Below are positions 9,533-19,034 of a DNA stretch of 64,000 bases, piece by piece. Numbering within the stretch: position 1 is the first letter of the stretch; every line of letters begins with the position of its first letter. The DNA comes from Bacteroides intestinalis (GTDB lineage: Bacteria > Bacteroidota > Bacteroidia > Bacteroidales > Bacteroidaceae). Below the pieces are notes generated by a model. The model was not told the DNA's origin. It did not search any database and saw nothing but the letters and a program-made list of their open reading frames with translations. Position numbers and translations under genes: made by a program. The DNA lies in assembly GCF_902364365.1 (NCBI RefSeq), contig NZ_CABJDN010000004.1, positions 452,705 through 516,704 on the forward strand, written 5' to 3'.

Positions 9533-11917
9533 TTAATCTTCTGATTGATAGACTACGTTTGCAGGGATTAATATCTGTTTCTCCTTTTGATTTCGGAAAA
9601 TGATAATTTCCACTACTTTGGTAAAATCAGCCTGTTTAGTGTATTTTATCATATCCGCCAATGTGTGAATATCGTTTCCTGCCAATGAAAGAATTACGTC
9701 ATTAGGTTGTATAAAGTCACGTAATGGACTTTCCAATGCATCAACAGCAATGACATATACACCTCGCTTAGAATCCATTCCGGTAGCGGAACGTTCTTCT
9801 TCCGAATCCAGTTCTTTCAAAGACAATCCTGACCAGCTTTTAGTGACTATGTTTTTAGCTTTATGCGCATAAATAGTCGGGAGGGGCATTTGGGGGTGTT
9901 TAGCCAGTTGTTTTAAATTAGGAGAAACCACTCCGAACTTATCCATCTCAAAGTTCTTGAAACCACATAAAGGAGTTATCTTTGAAATCTCCACAATACT
10001 GAAGTCACCAATGAGGGCATTTTTGAATGTCACGGGATAAACAACAGAATGTTTGTCTGTATGATTTCTAATTGCCTTCTGATATGACAGGCTGTCAGTA
10101 AATAAATTGTAATCTGTCTCTGCTCCCCAATTAGAAACTCTGATAGGACGATAAGGACGCATTATCAGATTTCTGACAAACACATCACCACTGTTTTTGA
10201 ACCATACATGTGGGTGGAATGTATTATTAACTATTATATTGTTTTCTACAACTCGATAAAAACCTTCTCTTAGCTTTATCCCTCCACCCAAGCAAAGATT
10301 ATTGTAAATATGATAATTACTGGAACCATCATCCAGGTCAATATCCCAACCACGGTCACATCTGAATCGGTTGTACCGTATTATATTTTCTTTTTTAGCG
10401 TCAAGAAGGATGATGTCAGGCTCTACTGCAACCAAGCTGTCCATTTGGGAACGATTGCTTCTCCAAAAACGATCTCTGCCCCAGGAATTAAATGAACCGT
10501 GATCACCTGTTTCTCTTACAGTGTCGAAAACATCATTGCACTCAATAACATGTCCTCCCCAAGTACCTTCACTAATGTTGATACCTGCACGTGGGGTATG
10601 GTAGATACTGTTATGGCTAATAGTGATGGAACTGCACATTGATAATTGCACTCCGGCAACTTGTTTTTCGTAAAGTCCTATATGATGAATCAAATTGTCA
10701 TAAACTAAACACTCTATTGGATAATTGTCCGTTTTAGAACCGGGGGTACGATCAATCTGTGGTATAGCTATGGATTCTTCATACCTGAATGAAGGAGAAC
10801 GCACGGCTTCAGGATCACCTGCGAAACAAATTCCACTGGCACCTATCTGAGACAAATGACAACCAATGACAGAAGATTGGTAATTATATTTAGAGAAGAA
10901 TATCGCATTACCTCCTAAATTGTAGAAATTACAATCTTGTATCCTACAGTTTTCACTACCCTCCAGTAGAATACTGCCGCCCCGATATATGGCCCAGTCC
11001 GAGCGCAATAAGGGCTCATAATGTTCCATAAAAGTTCGGGTGGTTTGGGTAAACTCAATATCCCTTATAGTAATATTCTGTACCGGCCTTTCCTTACTTC
11101 CTCTCAATTCAACCAGATGCTTCAGTTGGGGAGTTTCTAATACGACCTCTTCAATATTTTCGTTAGGTATAGGATAATAATAGAGTATTCTGTTTTTTGG
11201 GTCATAATACCATTCTCCCGGTGCATCCAATTCTTCGAAAATATTTTCCACCATTCGGTTTTGTACATGTCCGGGAGAAGGACGGTTGTTTTGCCAGCCT
11301 CCTTCCAATTGCAAGATATTATTCTTGTCCTTCCCGATAATTTGATAATGGACATCTCCCCAGTCTGACGCATGCATGACATGTAGATATCCCTCTTGAG
11401 GTGCTTTCCATTTCTTGATTCTTTCGATAGAAGTAGCTTGAGCCGAGGTGCCGTTAAATCTGACTGCGGTAGAATCAAAATTAGGGTATCGGGCCATTGG
11501 ACGATAGCTGCCATTGACAAATAGCTGATCCATTATCACTGATTCCTTTACTGAGAATTTCATGATATTCTTCTTGTAATATTTCCAGTTGGGATGAAGA
11601 GTTGCTCCGCTTGTAATAATAACTTTTTCTTTAGGATATGCACAAATTACAAGTTGTTTTTCTTCATTTCCATCTTCGGATGTTAAAATGAGTGGTTGTT
11701 CCAACCGGTATACTCCCTCACGTAGGTAAATGGTTGTCACTCCATTTTGCTTGCGCGCTTCTTGCTTTGCCTTTTCTATGCTTAGAAAAGGAGAATCAAT
11801 GCTTCCTTTTCCTGTATTTTTTCCATTGGGAGACACAAAATATTGTGTCTGTGAGTATACATAATTTGTTCTGACGAAGCATAGTAGAAACAAATAAAAT
11901 ATGATCTTTCTTCCCAT
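9533..11917 (-). CDS. Secreted right-handed beta-helix protein with C-terminal PDZ domain
   Basis: The 794-residue protein has a signal peptide (about 1-22). The N-terminal YFVSPNGKNTGKGSIDSPFL segment and later repeated short strands with Asn/Ile ladders (NITIRDIEF, NCRIQDCNFYNLGGNAIFF, SSITISHNSIYHTPRAGINI) mark a parallel beta-helix of the type found in polysaccharide lyases and alpha-galactosidases. Residues about 717-790 (GVYVIAVDALESPL, QPNDVILSLAGNDIHTLADM) look like a PDZ domain. I cannot assign a CAZy family. Its position between the PL12 lyase and the GH88 hydrolase, with gaps of about 30 bp on both sides, argues for a role in cleaving the same glycan. The PDZ fusion is unusual for such an enzyme. 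Confidence 0.75.
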   Translation of the reverse strand: MGRKIIFYLFLLCFVRTNYVYSQTQYFVSPNGKNTGKGSIDSPFLSIEKAKQEARKQNGVTTIYLREGVYRLEQPLILTSEDGNEEKQLVICAYPKEKVIITSGATLHPNWKYYKKNIMKFSVKESVIMDQLFVNGSYRPMARYPNFDSTAVRFNGTSAQATSIERIKKWKAPQEGYLHVMHASDWGDVHYQIIGKDKNNILQLEGGWQNNRPSPGHVQNRMVENIFEELDAPGEWYYDPKNRILYYYPIPNENIEEVVLETPQLKHLVELRGSKERPVQNITIRDIEFTQTTRTFMEHYEPLLRSDWAIYRGGSILLEGSENCRIQDCNFYNLGGNAIFFSKYNYQSSVIGCHLSQIGASGICFAGDPEAVRSPSFRYEESIAIPQIDRTPGSKTDNYPIECLVYDNLIHHIGLYEKQVAGVQLSMCSSITISHNSIYHTPRAGINISEGTWGGHVIECNDVFDTVRETGDHGSFNSWGRDRFWRSNRSQMDSLVAVEPDIILLDAKKENIIRYNRFRCDRGWDIDLDDGSSNYHIYNNLCLGGGIKLREGFYRVVENNIIVNNTFHPHVWFKNSGDVFVRNLIMRPYRPIRVSNWGAETDYNLFTDSLSYQKAIRNHTDKHSVVYPVTFKNALIGDFSIVEISKITPLCGFKNFEMDKFGVVSPNLKQLAKHPQMPLPTIYAHKAKNIVTKSWSGLSLKELDSEEERSATGMDSKRGVYVIAVDALESPLRDFIQPNDVILSLAGNDIHTLADMIKYTKQADFTKVVEIIIFRNQKEKQILIPANVVYQSED

Positions 11918-11947
11918 TTTAGTATTACTTTACCGTTATACTCTTTA

Positions 11948-13933
11948 TTATTGCAGTTGACATTTTAGTATTCTCTTTTTACCATTGATTCCCACTTCAA
12001 GTTCTATTCCGTTTTTGGCTTTTGCTTTAAATTCAGCCGAGATATCAACTTTTCTATTTATATCTTTGATAGGATATATTACAGTTATATACCTCACTGT
12101 TTCTTCATTTGTTTTTTCAACATTAAATGCAAAAGCAGGGCGCTTCGTACGATGGCGATAGGATGTGGAGTACCAACCTTCTTCCTCTTCCATCTTTATT
12201 TCTTTATTTGCGAAACACTGCAATGCTACATTGCTGTCGCCTTTGTAGACGGTAGTTAATTTCTTATTTTGAAAATCGATGTTTACTTTTCCATCACAGA
12301 GTTGGTAGTGCAAATTTATAGTTCCTTGTGCTGTTCCTATAGCTTCATCTACAATAACAAAATAAGAATTGTCTATGAAGAATATATAACGCCGGTGTTT
12401 TAGTTCCTTATAACTCGGATTCTCTGTCACCAGTACTTGTATATCACCATCTGCTTTCCATAGTTTGGTTACAGACTGCGTGCCCTCTAAATTTTGGTTA
12501 TTTAATGTCAGTGTGTTATGTACGGCTGTTTGTCGGAACCAATTACGGAGTTTCGCTACTTCTTCATCGCCGCCATATACGTATGAGCCTGAATCCGGGA
12601 ACAAATGCTTGCCGTTAAACCACAATTCGAAGGTGCCATTATCGGGTTGGCAATGCCATTCTCCCTTTGGACCGGCTTTTATCATCATTATTGTGGCATC
12701 TTTATCCCACCCGTTACGAAATGTGAAAAAGCCGGAAGTGAGAAAGCCTTTAGATAAATTATCCGGTACCTTGCCTTCCTTCCCCAGAGTAGCAAAATAG
12801 CGTATTTGTTCATTGTCAGGGAATAATTTAGTCCAATTCCGGAATCTGTTCCATGTGCTTTCCCGGCTGGCATCGCTGAAGCATGGGTACGTATAATCAG
12901 GGAAATTAAGATTCAGAAAAAAGACAATCATTCTCTCTACAGTTTTGATATATGATTGTGGAAATTCATTGTGGAATCCATTGGATTCTGCCATAAATAA
13001 TGCTTTCTGAAATATATCGATGCAAGCGGCATGGTACCCCAAGTCTAATTCATACTGTCCTCCATCCTCGTATACTTGTTTCTCTATTTCTCTATTCAAA
13101 ATCTTGATGCCACTTTCTCTCCATGAAACGGCTTCTTTAAATTCGGGGAAGAATACACCTGCATAAATCATGCGTTGCGCTTCGAATAACAGATGGTTTC
13201 CTTCTGCTGAATAGTTATGAAGTACATGAAAGGCGTGACACCGGTAGTTCACGAGAAATTCCGTCAGAAAGTCTGCTGTAAATGAAGGTGATGAAAGAAA
13301 AAGTGTAAATTGGTTGATCTGGTCTGCCAGACGGTGGCTTGTCTCTAAGGGTCGCCAGGCAAATCGCACATTTTCTGTTATACCTTTGGTCTTGCTATGG
13401 CTTAGTATCTCATACTCTTGTGTATCAATTTCGAGTAAGGGATTCTTTTGAATCCAGTCTCTATATTGATAAACCCATTCTTTGGCATATTTTTCGTCTT
13501 TACTTAAATAATATGCTTTTCCCATGGGGATAAACCACTTATGGCGGTGCAATTGCCAGCGTAGTTCATTATCTTTCACCGGCCAGTATTGCCAATTGAT
13601 GCTTTTCCCATAATTGAAAGGCTCGTAACCATCGTGTACATAAAATGTATGTTCTAATGCTTTATCTGCCCATTCTTGCTCTTGTTTGCTGATGGTAATG
13701 CTATCAAGATTAATGGTGGGATTAATTATTCTTTTGCGATTCTGGTAATATTTTAGAAGGGCTTTTGCAGCATCTTCCTTGTTTCCTTCATTATATAGTT
13801 GATTTACCTCTTCCAATCCCGGGTAGCTTAAGTCCAGCAAAGTAAATACATCTTCATTCAGTGATTGTGCCCATACCGTATTGGTAAAAAAACACAGATA
13901 AAAGCAGAGTATTATGGTAGGCAGCTTTTTCAT
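11948..13933 (-). CDS. PL12 heparinase-III-like polysaccharide lyase
   Basis: This 661-residue protein has a signal peptide ending WAQ (about 1-23), an alpha/alpha toroid domain and a C-terminal beta-sandwich, as in heparinase II/III enzymes. Residues that align by recall with the PL12 catalytic set are present: Asn246 in SAEGNHLLFEAQRMIYAG, Tyr300 in GGQYELDLGYHAA, and His427 in KGEWHCQPDNGTFELWFNG. The closest families I recognise are the Bacteroides heparan-sulfate lyases, which cut next to uronic acid by beta-elimination and leave an unsaturated uronide for GH88. No sulfatase or N-acetylhexosaminidase is nearby, so a poorly sulfated glycan is possible and substrate should not be assumed. 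It follows susD after a 212-bp gap that contains hairpins. Confidence 0.88.
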   Translation of the reverse strand: MKKLPTIILCFYLCFFTNTVWAQSLNEDVFTLLDLSYPGLEEVNQLYNEGNKEDAAKALLKYYQNRKRIINPTINLDSITISKQEQEWADKALEHTFYVHDGYEPFNYGKSINWQYWPVKDNELRWQLHRHKWFIPMGKAYYLSKDEKYAKEWVYQYRDWIQKNPLLEIDTQEYEILSHSKTKGITENVRFAWRPLETSHRLADQINQFTLFLSSPSFTADFLTEFLVNYRCHAFHVLHNYSAEGNHLLFEAQRMIYAGVFFPEFKEAVSWRESGIKILNREIEKQVYEDGGQYELDLGYHAACIDIFQKALFMAESNGFHNEFPQSYIKTVERMIVFFLNLNFPDYTYPCFSDASRESTWNRFRNWTKLFPDNEQIRYFATLGKEGKVPDNLSKGFLTSGFFTFRNGWDKDATIMMIKAGPKGEWHCQPDNGTFELWFNGKHLFPDSGSYVYGGDEEVAKLRNWFRQTAVHNTLTLNNQNLEGTQSVTKLWKADGDIQVLVTENPSYKELKHRRYIFFIDNSYFVIVDEAIGTAQGTINLHYQLCDGKVNIDFQNKKLTTVYKGDSNVALQCFANKEIKMEEEEGWYSTSYRHRTKRPAFAFNVEKTNEETVRYITVIYPIKDINRKVDISAEFKAKAKNGIELEVGINGKKRILKCQLQ

Positions 13934-13981
13934 TGTATATTGTTTATAATGAATATATCTATCTTCTTGTGAGATGAAAGA

Positions 13982-14099
13982 GAGAGGAATAAATTGAATA
14001 TAATACTACAAAATATTCCTCTCATACATTCTCATAAAAGCATCAAAAGGATTGAACTTATTATTCTCCTATTGGGAAAATATATTTTTCATATTGGAG
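13982..14099 (-). other. Two hairpins in the susD-PL12 intercistronic gap
   Basis: GAGAGGAATA (13982-13991) pairs with TATTCCTCTC (14014-14023). A second, imperfect hairpin runs from CTCC at 14066 to GGAG at 14099. No strong T-run follows on the minus strand, so these may be RNA-processing or stability structures, or partial terminators, that lower expression of the enzymes relative to susCD. Confidence 0.45.
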
Positions 14100-14145
14100 A
14101 AAATAAAAACGCCCATTTATGCTACTTTTATTTTCTAAACGTCAC

Positions 14146-15840
14146 TTAATATCCCGGATTCTGTTTTAATAACGGATTAGAAGTCATTTCTTGTTCCGGA
14201 ATCGGGAATAAGTAACAATCTTTCGTAAATTGAAGTGCGATGTTGGAAAATGCCGGCCAACCATCACGCCCAGGTGTCCAGTATTCTTTCAGTTCACTAA
14301 CCAGAATGTCCCAACGTGCCATATCAAACATCATATGTCCCCACTCGAAACCTAACTCACGAAAGCGTTCCTGTTGTAGATATTTCATTAGATTTTCTTT
14401 ATTACCTGCAATATCTACGCCTTGAACAGTACCGATTTGTTCAACAGACGGCATTTTAACCCTATTCCTTACTCTGTTGATTAATGAAACAGCTTTGGAC
14501 AAATCATTTTCATGGATACAAGTTTCTGCATATAGTAAAAGAACATCTGCATAGCGCATCACAATCATATTCATTGGGCTATAGCCACCCTTTCCTCCAA
14601 GTTTCCCAACAATGTACTTTACTACACAATGATTACTGGTTTTAGAATATCTGCTCTTGAAGTTTGCGTTGTTCTGCCCCGTCTTCTGTATAAACTCATC
14701 AACGGTAGGGGAATCTTCATACCAAATTGTGTATTTTAAACGAGGATCTCTGATTTCGTAAGGTGCAGTGGCATTAAATTGCGGATCCTTTGATTCATAG
14801 TTGTAATTGAATATAGGACCGGGAGTAGCACCTGTACGGTCAATATATGTGCTGGCTACTTTATACCCATTAAGAGTCTCAAATAAGTCACAGTAATATT
14901 CAGTTGGTTCCAGGTAACCAAATCCTCCTGTGAAATTCATATTCGCTTCGGCAGGTGGATTTATAAAGTCCATGAAGCGATTCATTGCATATTGTCCTGT
15001 GGCAGCAGGGCGGGATGGATCATATTGAATTTCATAAATGGATTCTATTCCATTTTCACCATCTGGCCAGAATTGATCATAATAATGAGGAGTTAAGTCA
15101 TAATCGGGATTTTGTACATCAACCAATGCTGCAAACTCTTTTTTGGCATCTGCCCATCTTTCTTCATATACGTATACTTTCCCTAAAAATGCTTGAGCAG
15201 CACCTTTGGAAGCGCGTCCCAAGTTAGCTGTGCCGCGATACTCTTTAACAGAGGGCAGCAATTGTTTTGCCTTCTCAAAATCTGCAATAATCTGAGTGAT
15301 GACTTCTGACTTTGGAGTTCTGGGCTTTAAAACTTGGTCATAACTAACCTGTGGTTCTGTGAATAAGGGTACATCTCCAAATAAAGTAACCAAAGTGAAA
15401 TAAGCATATCCACGTATAAAATAAGCTTCTCCCAATGTTCTATCGAACACCTGCTGGCTAACGTTAGCAGGCTTTTCTGTATTAGTAAGAATATTGTTGG
15501 CGCATGCGATTCCTTTGTACATGTTTTGCCAACACTGGCGGGTGAAATCCAGGCTGGAAGAAACCATAGGGAGGCGTCCGTTGTATGGATTGAACACACC
15601 GCAACGACTGGTTGCCGTTTCTCCTGCAAAAGGAGTAATTCCATCTATCATCGGAAAAAACTCTGAGGGATATCCGGTCATGACCGAATACATGCCATTG
15701 GCTGCTGCTGCAAAATCATCATCAGTTTTGAAGAATGTACCTGCAGTCAATTGATTCTGAGGATAAGTTGTCAGGAAATCTTCGCAAGAAGACAAGAATA
15801 TACTTGCTACTATTCCTATTAATAAATATATCTTTTTCAT
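14146..15840 (-). CDS. SusD/RagB-family glycan-binding lipoprotein
   Basis: The 564-residue protein has a lipobox (LSSC, Cys19) followed by EDFLTTYPQNQ, the typical SusD opening. TPR-like helical segments appear early (EAYFIRGYAYFTLVTLFGDV), and the C-terminal part (NMIVMRYADVLLLYAETCI, then QQERFRELGFEWGHMMFDMARW) is a strong family signature. It caps the TonB-dependent transporter at the cell surface and binds the oligosaccharide. The gap to susC is 36 bp, as expected for an obligate pair. Confidence 0.96.
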   Translation of the reverse strand: MKKIYLLIGIVASIFLSSCEDFLTTYPQNQLTAGTFFKTDDDFAAAANGMYSVMTGYPSEFFPMIDGITPFAGETATSRCGVFNPYNGRLPMVSSSLDFTRQCWQNMYKGIACANNILTNTEKPANVSQQVFDRTLGEAYFIRGYAYFTLVTLFGDVPLFTEPQVSYDQVLKPRTPKSEVITQIIADFEKAKQLLPSVKEYRGTANLGRASKGAAQAFLGKVYVYEERWADAKKEFAALVDVQNPDYDLTPHYYDQFWPDGENGIESIYEIQYDPSRPAATGQYAMNRFMDFINPPAEANMNFTGGFGYLEPTEYYCDLFETLNGYKVASTYIDRTGATPGPIFNYNYESKDPQFNATAPYEIRDPRLKYTIWYEDSPTVDEFIQKTGQNNANFKSRYSKTSNHCVVKYIVGKLGGKGGYSPMNMIVMRYADVLLLYAETCIHENDLSKAVSLINRVRNRVKMPSVEQIGTVQGVDIAGNKENLMKYLQQERFRELGFEWGHMMFDMARWDILVSELKEYWTPGRDGWPAFSNIALQFTKDCYLFPIPEQEMTSNPLLKQNPGY

Positions 15841-15876
15841 ATTTCTCTATATTTTTATGTTTGGAGATGATTGACA

Positions 15877-18800
15877 TTAAAATTTCAATGAAAGTCCCAT
15901 TGATACAGATTTACTTACCGGATAGTATCTCACAGTGCCATCTTGTTGGGTATTGGTGGTTTCCGGATCGAATCCTATATATTTGGTAAACAAGAAGGGA
16001 TTTACTGCATTAAAGAAAATGCGTAGGTTGCTAATTCTCATCTTCTGTGTAAAACTTTGGGGTAAAGTATAGCCTATCTGAATATTCTTTATGCGGAAGA
16101 AACTGGTATTTTGCAATACCTTTTTGTGTCCTTCCGGGGCGTTGGTGCCGAGGCCTGTCATTGCAGGATATTTGCCGGAAACAGTAACATTGCCATCTTC
16201 TCCAACAATGGTACGATTGTCGAAATATTCTTTATAGATGTTACAGAATCTGGGGCTGATTCCACCATAGCTGTTGTCATAATAGACACATTTTTTTGAT
16301 TCTCCACTCGTTGCTACAGACAGGTCGATGCCTTGCCATTCTGCCGTCAGGTTAATTCCATATACTAATTTTGGGTCACGGCTACCAAGGAAGGTTTTGT
16401 CTTCTGTATCTATTTTGTCATCTTTATTGGTGTTTTGGATGATATAGTTACCCGGACGAATGTCGCCATTCGGTTTTACACTGTTATTAACTTCATCCCA
16501 GTTTTGATAAATGCCTATTGTTTTATAGCCAAAATAAGAATTGATAGGATACCCTTCTTTAATCCAAAGATCATTTTCTATTTGGAATGGAGCTACACCT
16601 CCCATATTTGTTACTTCATTTTTATTGTGTGCAAGGTTGATAGATATGGCATAATGGAATTTCTTAATAATGTCATTCCAACTTGCGCTGATTTCCCATC
16701 CGCGATTCATTACTTCACCAACATTGATGACGGGGCCATTTAAATATCCTGTAGAATAAGGTATGGTAGCAGTAAACAGCATGTCTTTTGTACGTTTGTC
16801 ATACCAGTCAAATGTAAAGTTCAGCCTATTGTTCAATACTGTCGCATCAACGCCTATATTGGTAGTGGTAGTGCTTTCCCATTTGATATCCTTATTGCTC
16901 ATGTCTGTCTGGTAATAAGCAGGGGATATCGCATTTGGGGTTCCTAAAGGATAACGGTCGGTCAATTTGTAACTACTTACCCATGCAAACGACTTGATAT
17001 TGGCATTTCCCAGTGTACCATAACCTATTCTTAACTTTAAATTGTTTAGCCAGGATATATCTTTCATAAACTCTTCTTCACTGATGCGCCATCCGGCTGA
17101 TACAGAAGGGAATGTACCCCATTGGTTTCCCGGCGCAAATACTGATGAACCATCTCTCCGGATATTGGCCTGGAAGAGATATTTACCCATATAGTCATAA
17201 TTCACCTGTCCGAAAAGAGAAACTACGGTATTTTCTGTCATGTTACCATTTAAATAATCAATGGTGTTGCCGGCATCAATTACCCGTAACTCGTTGCCGG
17301 GAAAACCTGTTTTCTTACCGGAAAGATTCCCTGATTTAGCCTTTTCTGCTGTAAATCCGACAAGCACTCCTAAAGTATGTTTTTTTGCAAATACTTTGTT
17401 ATAAGTAAGCAGCTCTTGTATCTCCCATTTTTGACTGTCTGAATAGTTGCTGGTAGCTTCAGCATTAGTTTCAGTGGCATAAATGCTTTCAGGGGTTTCA
17501 TAATCATACACTGTATAACTTGAGTGCCAATAATTTTTTTTGCTCCATATATACTGTTGATTATAAACAGATTTAAATTTCAATCCTTTTAGAATTTCCC
17601 ATTCCAGAAAAAAGTTTGCCCGCGTGGTGAAAGTATTACCTTCAATCATTCTTACATAGTTTGGATCGCTGAGATACATCATGGACAAAGGCATTGCTTG
17701 TGATGCATCATACTGTCCGGGCAGACTGCGAAGGGGCAGTCCGTATGAACCATCAGGCATATATTGTGGAACGCTCGGATGCATGAGTAAAGCGTTTTTA
17801 GAATAATGATAGATATCCTCACGGCTATCAGTATTGGCGACGCTGGCTTCTATATTGACTCCTATTTTGAATTTCTTATTGAAGGCATAATCAAAATTAG
17901 AACGGAAATTGAAACGGTCATAATCTGTCAGATGAATGACTCCTTCTTGTTTGATATATCCGGCTGAGATAGCATATTTTGCCTTTTCAGTACCACCTTT
18001 CATGGAAAGATAGTAGTTTTGTATAGGAGCATCATTCTTATAAGCATAATCCCACCAGTTGAAGCCTTTGCCGAGAGTTTCAGGTGCGTGGTTACCACTC
18101 CAGGGCAGAGTCTGATTGCTCCATATGGCTTCTTCATTCTGCTTTATTGCCATTTCTGTAGCATTTAGCACATTTGGCATGTGAGAAACGCTTTGCCAGC
18201 CATATTCAGCGGAAACTTCTACTTGCATAGCTCCTGTTTTGCCTCTTTTAGTGGTGATGAGGATAACACCGTTGGCAGCTTTTGAACCGTAAATAGCTGC
18301 TGATGCCGCATCTTTCAGAACCGATATGGTTTCGATATCTCCCATGGCAATGTTATCCAATGTACCCTCAAAACCATCAACGATAACCAATGGTTGTGTT
18401 CCTGACATGACTGAGCCTATACCTCGCACTTGGATTTTAGATGCCGAACCGGGAGCGCCGTCTCCCGCCGTGATTTGCACGCCTGGTAGTTTCCCCTGCA
18501 ATGCTTGTGCAGAACTGGTTGCTGTAATTTTAGTCAATTCTTCACCATTAACGGAGGATATGGCACCGGTTAAATTCACCTTCTTCTGTGCGATATATCC
18601 TGTTACGACTACTTCATCCAGTATTTCTGTGTCTTCTTTTAAAATGACGGAGAATTCATTTTTACCCTCTACAGATATTTCTTGCGTAATATATCCGATG
18701 AATGAAATGACGAGAACTCCTTTTTTAGGGGCATCAAAACTAAATTCGCCATTTATGTCGGTAATGGCTCCAATTGTCGTTCCTTTAATAGAAACATTAG

Positions 18801-18990
18801 CACCGGTTATAGGGCCTTGGCTGTCTCTTACAACACCTGATATCTTTTTATTCTGCAAGATATTCTCAATAGAGGTCCGCCCTGTTGATGCTATTGCATC
18901 ATTTGCCTTAGTTTGTACCGGAAAGCAACAAGCACAAGCTAGTAACGAAAGCATGAGCATTCGTTTGGTGTAAAATCTTCTTTTGTCCAT
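15877..18990 (-). CDS. SusC/RagA-family TonB-dependent outer-membrane transporter
   Basis: This 1037-residue protein has a signal peptide and a carboxypeptidase-like regulatory domain (KISGVVRDSQGPITGANVSI). The TonB box and SusC signature (EILDEVVVTGY) precede a plug domain (IQVRGIGSV, VLKDAASAAIYGSKAANGVI) and a C-terminal beta-barrel ending in the aromatic strand MGLSLKF. It imports oligosaccharides released at the surface. It sits directly 3' of the GH29 gene (44-bp gap) and 5' of susD, so it probably shares the promoter upstream of GH29. Confidence 0.97.
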   Translation of the reverse strand: MDKRRFYTKRMLMLSLLACACCFPVQTKANDAIASTGRTSIENILQNKKISGVVRDSQGPITGANVSIKGTTIGAITDINGEFSFDAPKKGVLVISFIGYITQEISVEGKNEFSVILKEDTEILDEVVVTGYIAQKKVNLTGAISSVNGEELTKITATSSAQALQGKLPGVQITAGDGAPGSASKIQVRGIGSVMSGTQPLVIVDGFEGTLDNIAMGDIETISVLKDAASAAIYGSKAANGVILITTKRGKTGAMQVEVSAEYGWQSVSHMPNVLNATEMAIKQNEEAIWSNQTLPWSGNHAPETLGKGFNWWDYAYKNDAPIQNYYLSMKGGTEKAKYAISAGYIKQEGVIHLTDYDRFNFRSNFDYAFNKKFKIGVNIEASVANTDSREDIYHYSKNALLMHPSVPQYMPDGSYGLPLRSLPGQYDASQAMPLSMMYLSDPNYVRMIEGNTFTTRANFFLEWEILKGLKFKSVYNQQYIWSKKNYWHSSYTVYDYETPESIYATETNAEATSNYSDSQKWEIQELLTYNKVFAKKHTLGVLVGFTAEKAKSGNLSGKKTGFPGNELRVIDAGNTIDYLNGNMTENTVVSLFGQVNYDYMGKYLFQANIRRDGSSVFAPGNQWGTFPSVSAGWRISEEEFMKDISWLNNLKLRIGYGTLGNANIKSFAWVSSYKLTDRYPLGTPNAISPAYYQTDMSNKDIKWESTTTTNIGVDATVLNNRLNFTFDWYDKRTKDMLFTATIPYSTGYLNGPVINVGEVMNRGWEISASWNDIIKKFHYAISINLAHNKNEVTNMGGVAPFQIENDLWIKEGYPINSYFGYKTIGIYQNWDEVNNSVKPNGDIRPGNYIIQNTNKDDKIDTEDKTFLGSRDPKLVYGINLTAEWQGIDLSVATSGESKKCVYYDNSYGGISPRFCNIYKEYFDNRTIVGEDGNVTVSGKYPAMTGLGTNAPEGHKKVLQNTSFFRIKNIQIGYTLPQSFTQKMRISNLRIFFNAVNPFLFTKYIGFDPETTNTQQDGTVRYYPVSKSVSMGLSLKF

Positions 18991-19034
18991 AATTTTTTAG
19001 TGTTAATTTATGTATTAGAAATTAGTGTTATCTT

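Noticed and set aside
18326..18973. 215-codon plus-strand frame inside susC
   Set aside because: It is antisense to the conserved plug region of SusC with no family features; an opposite-strand shadow.
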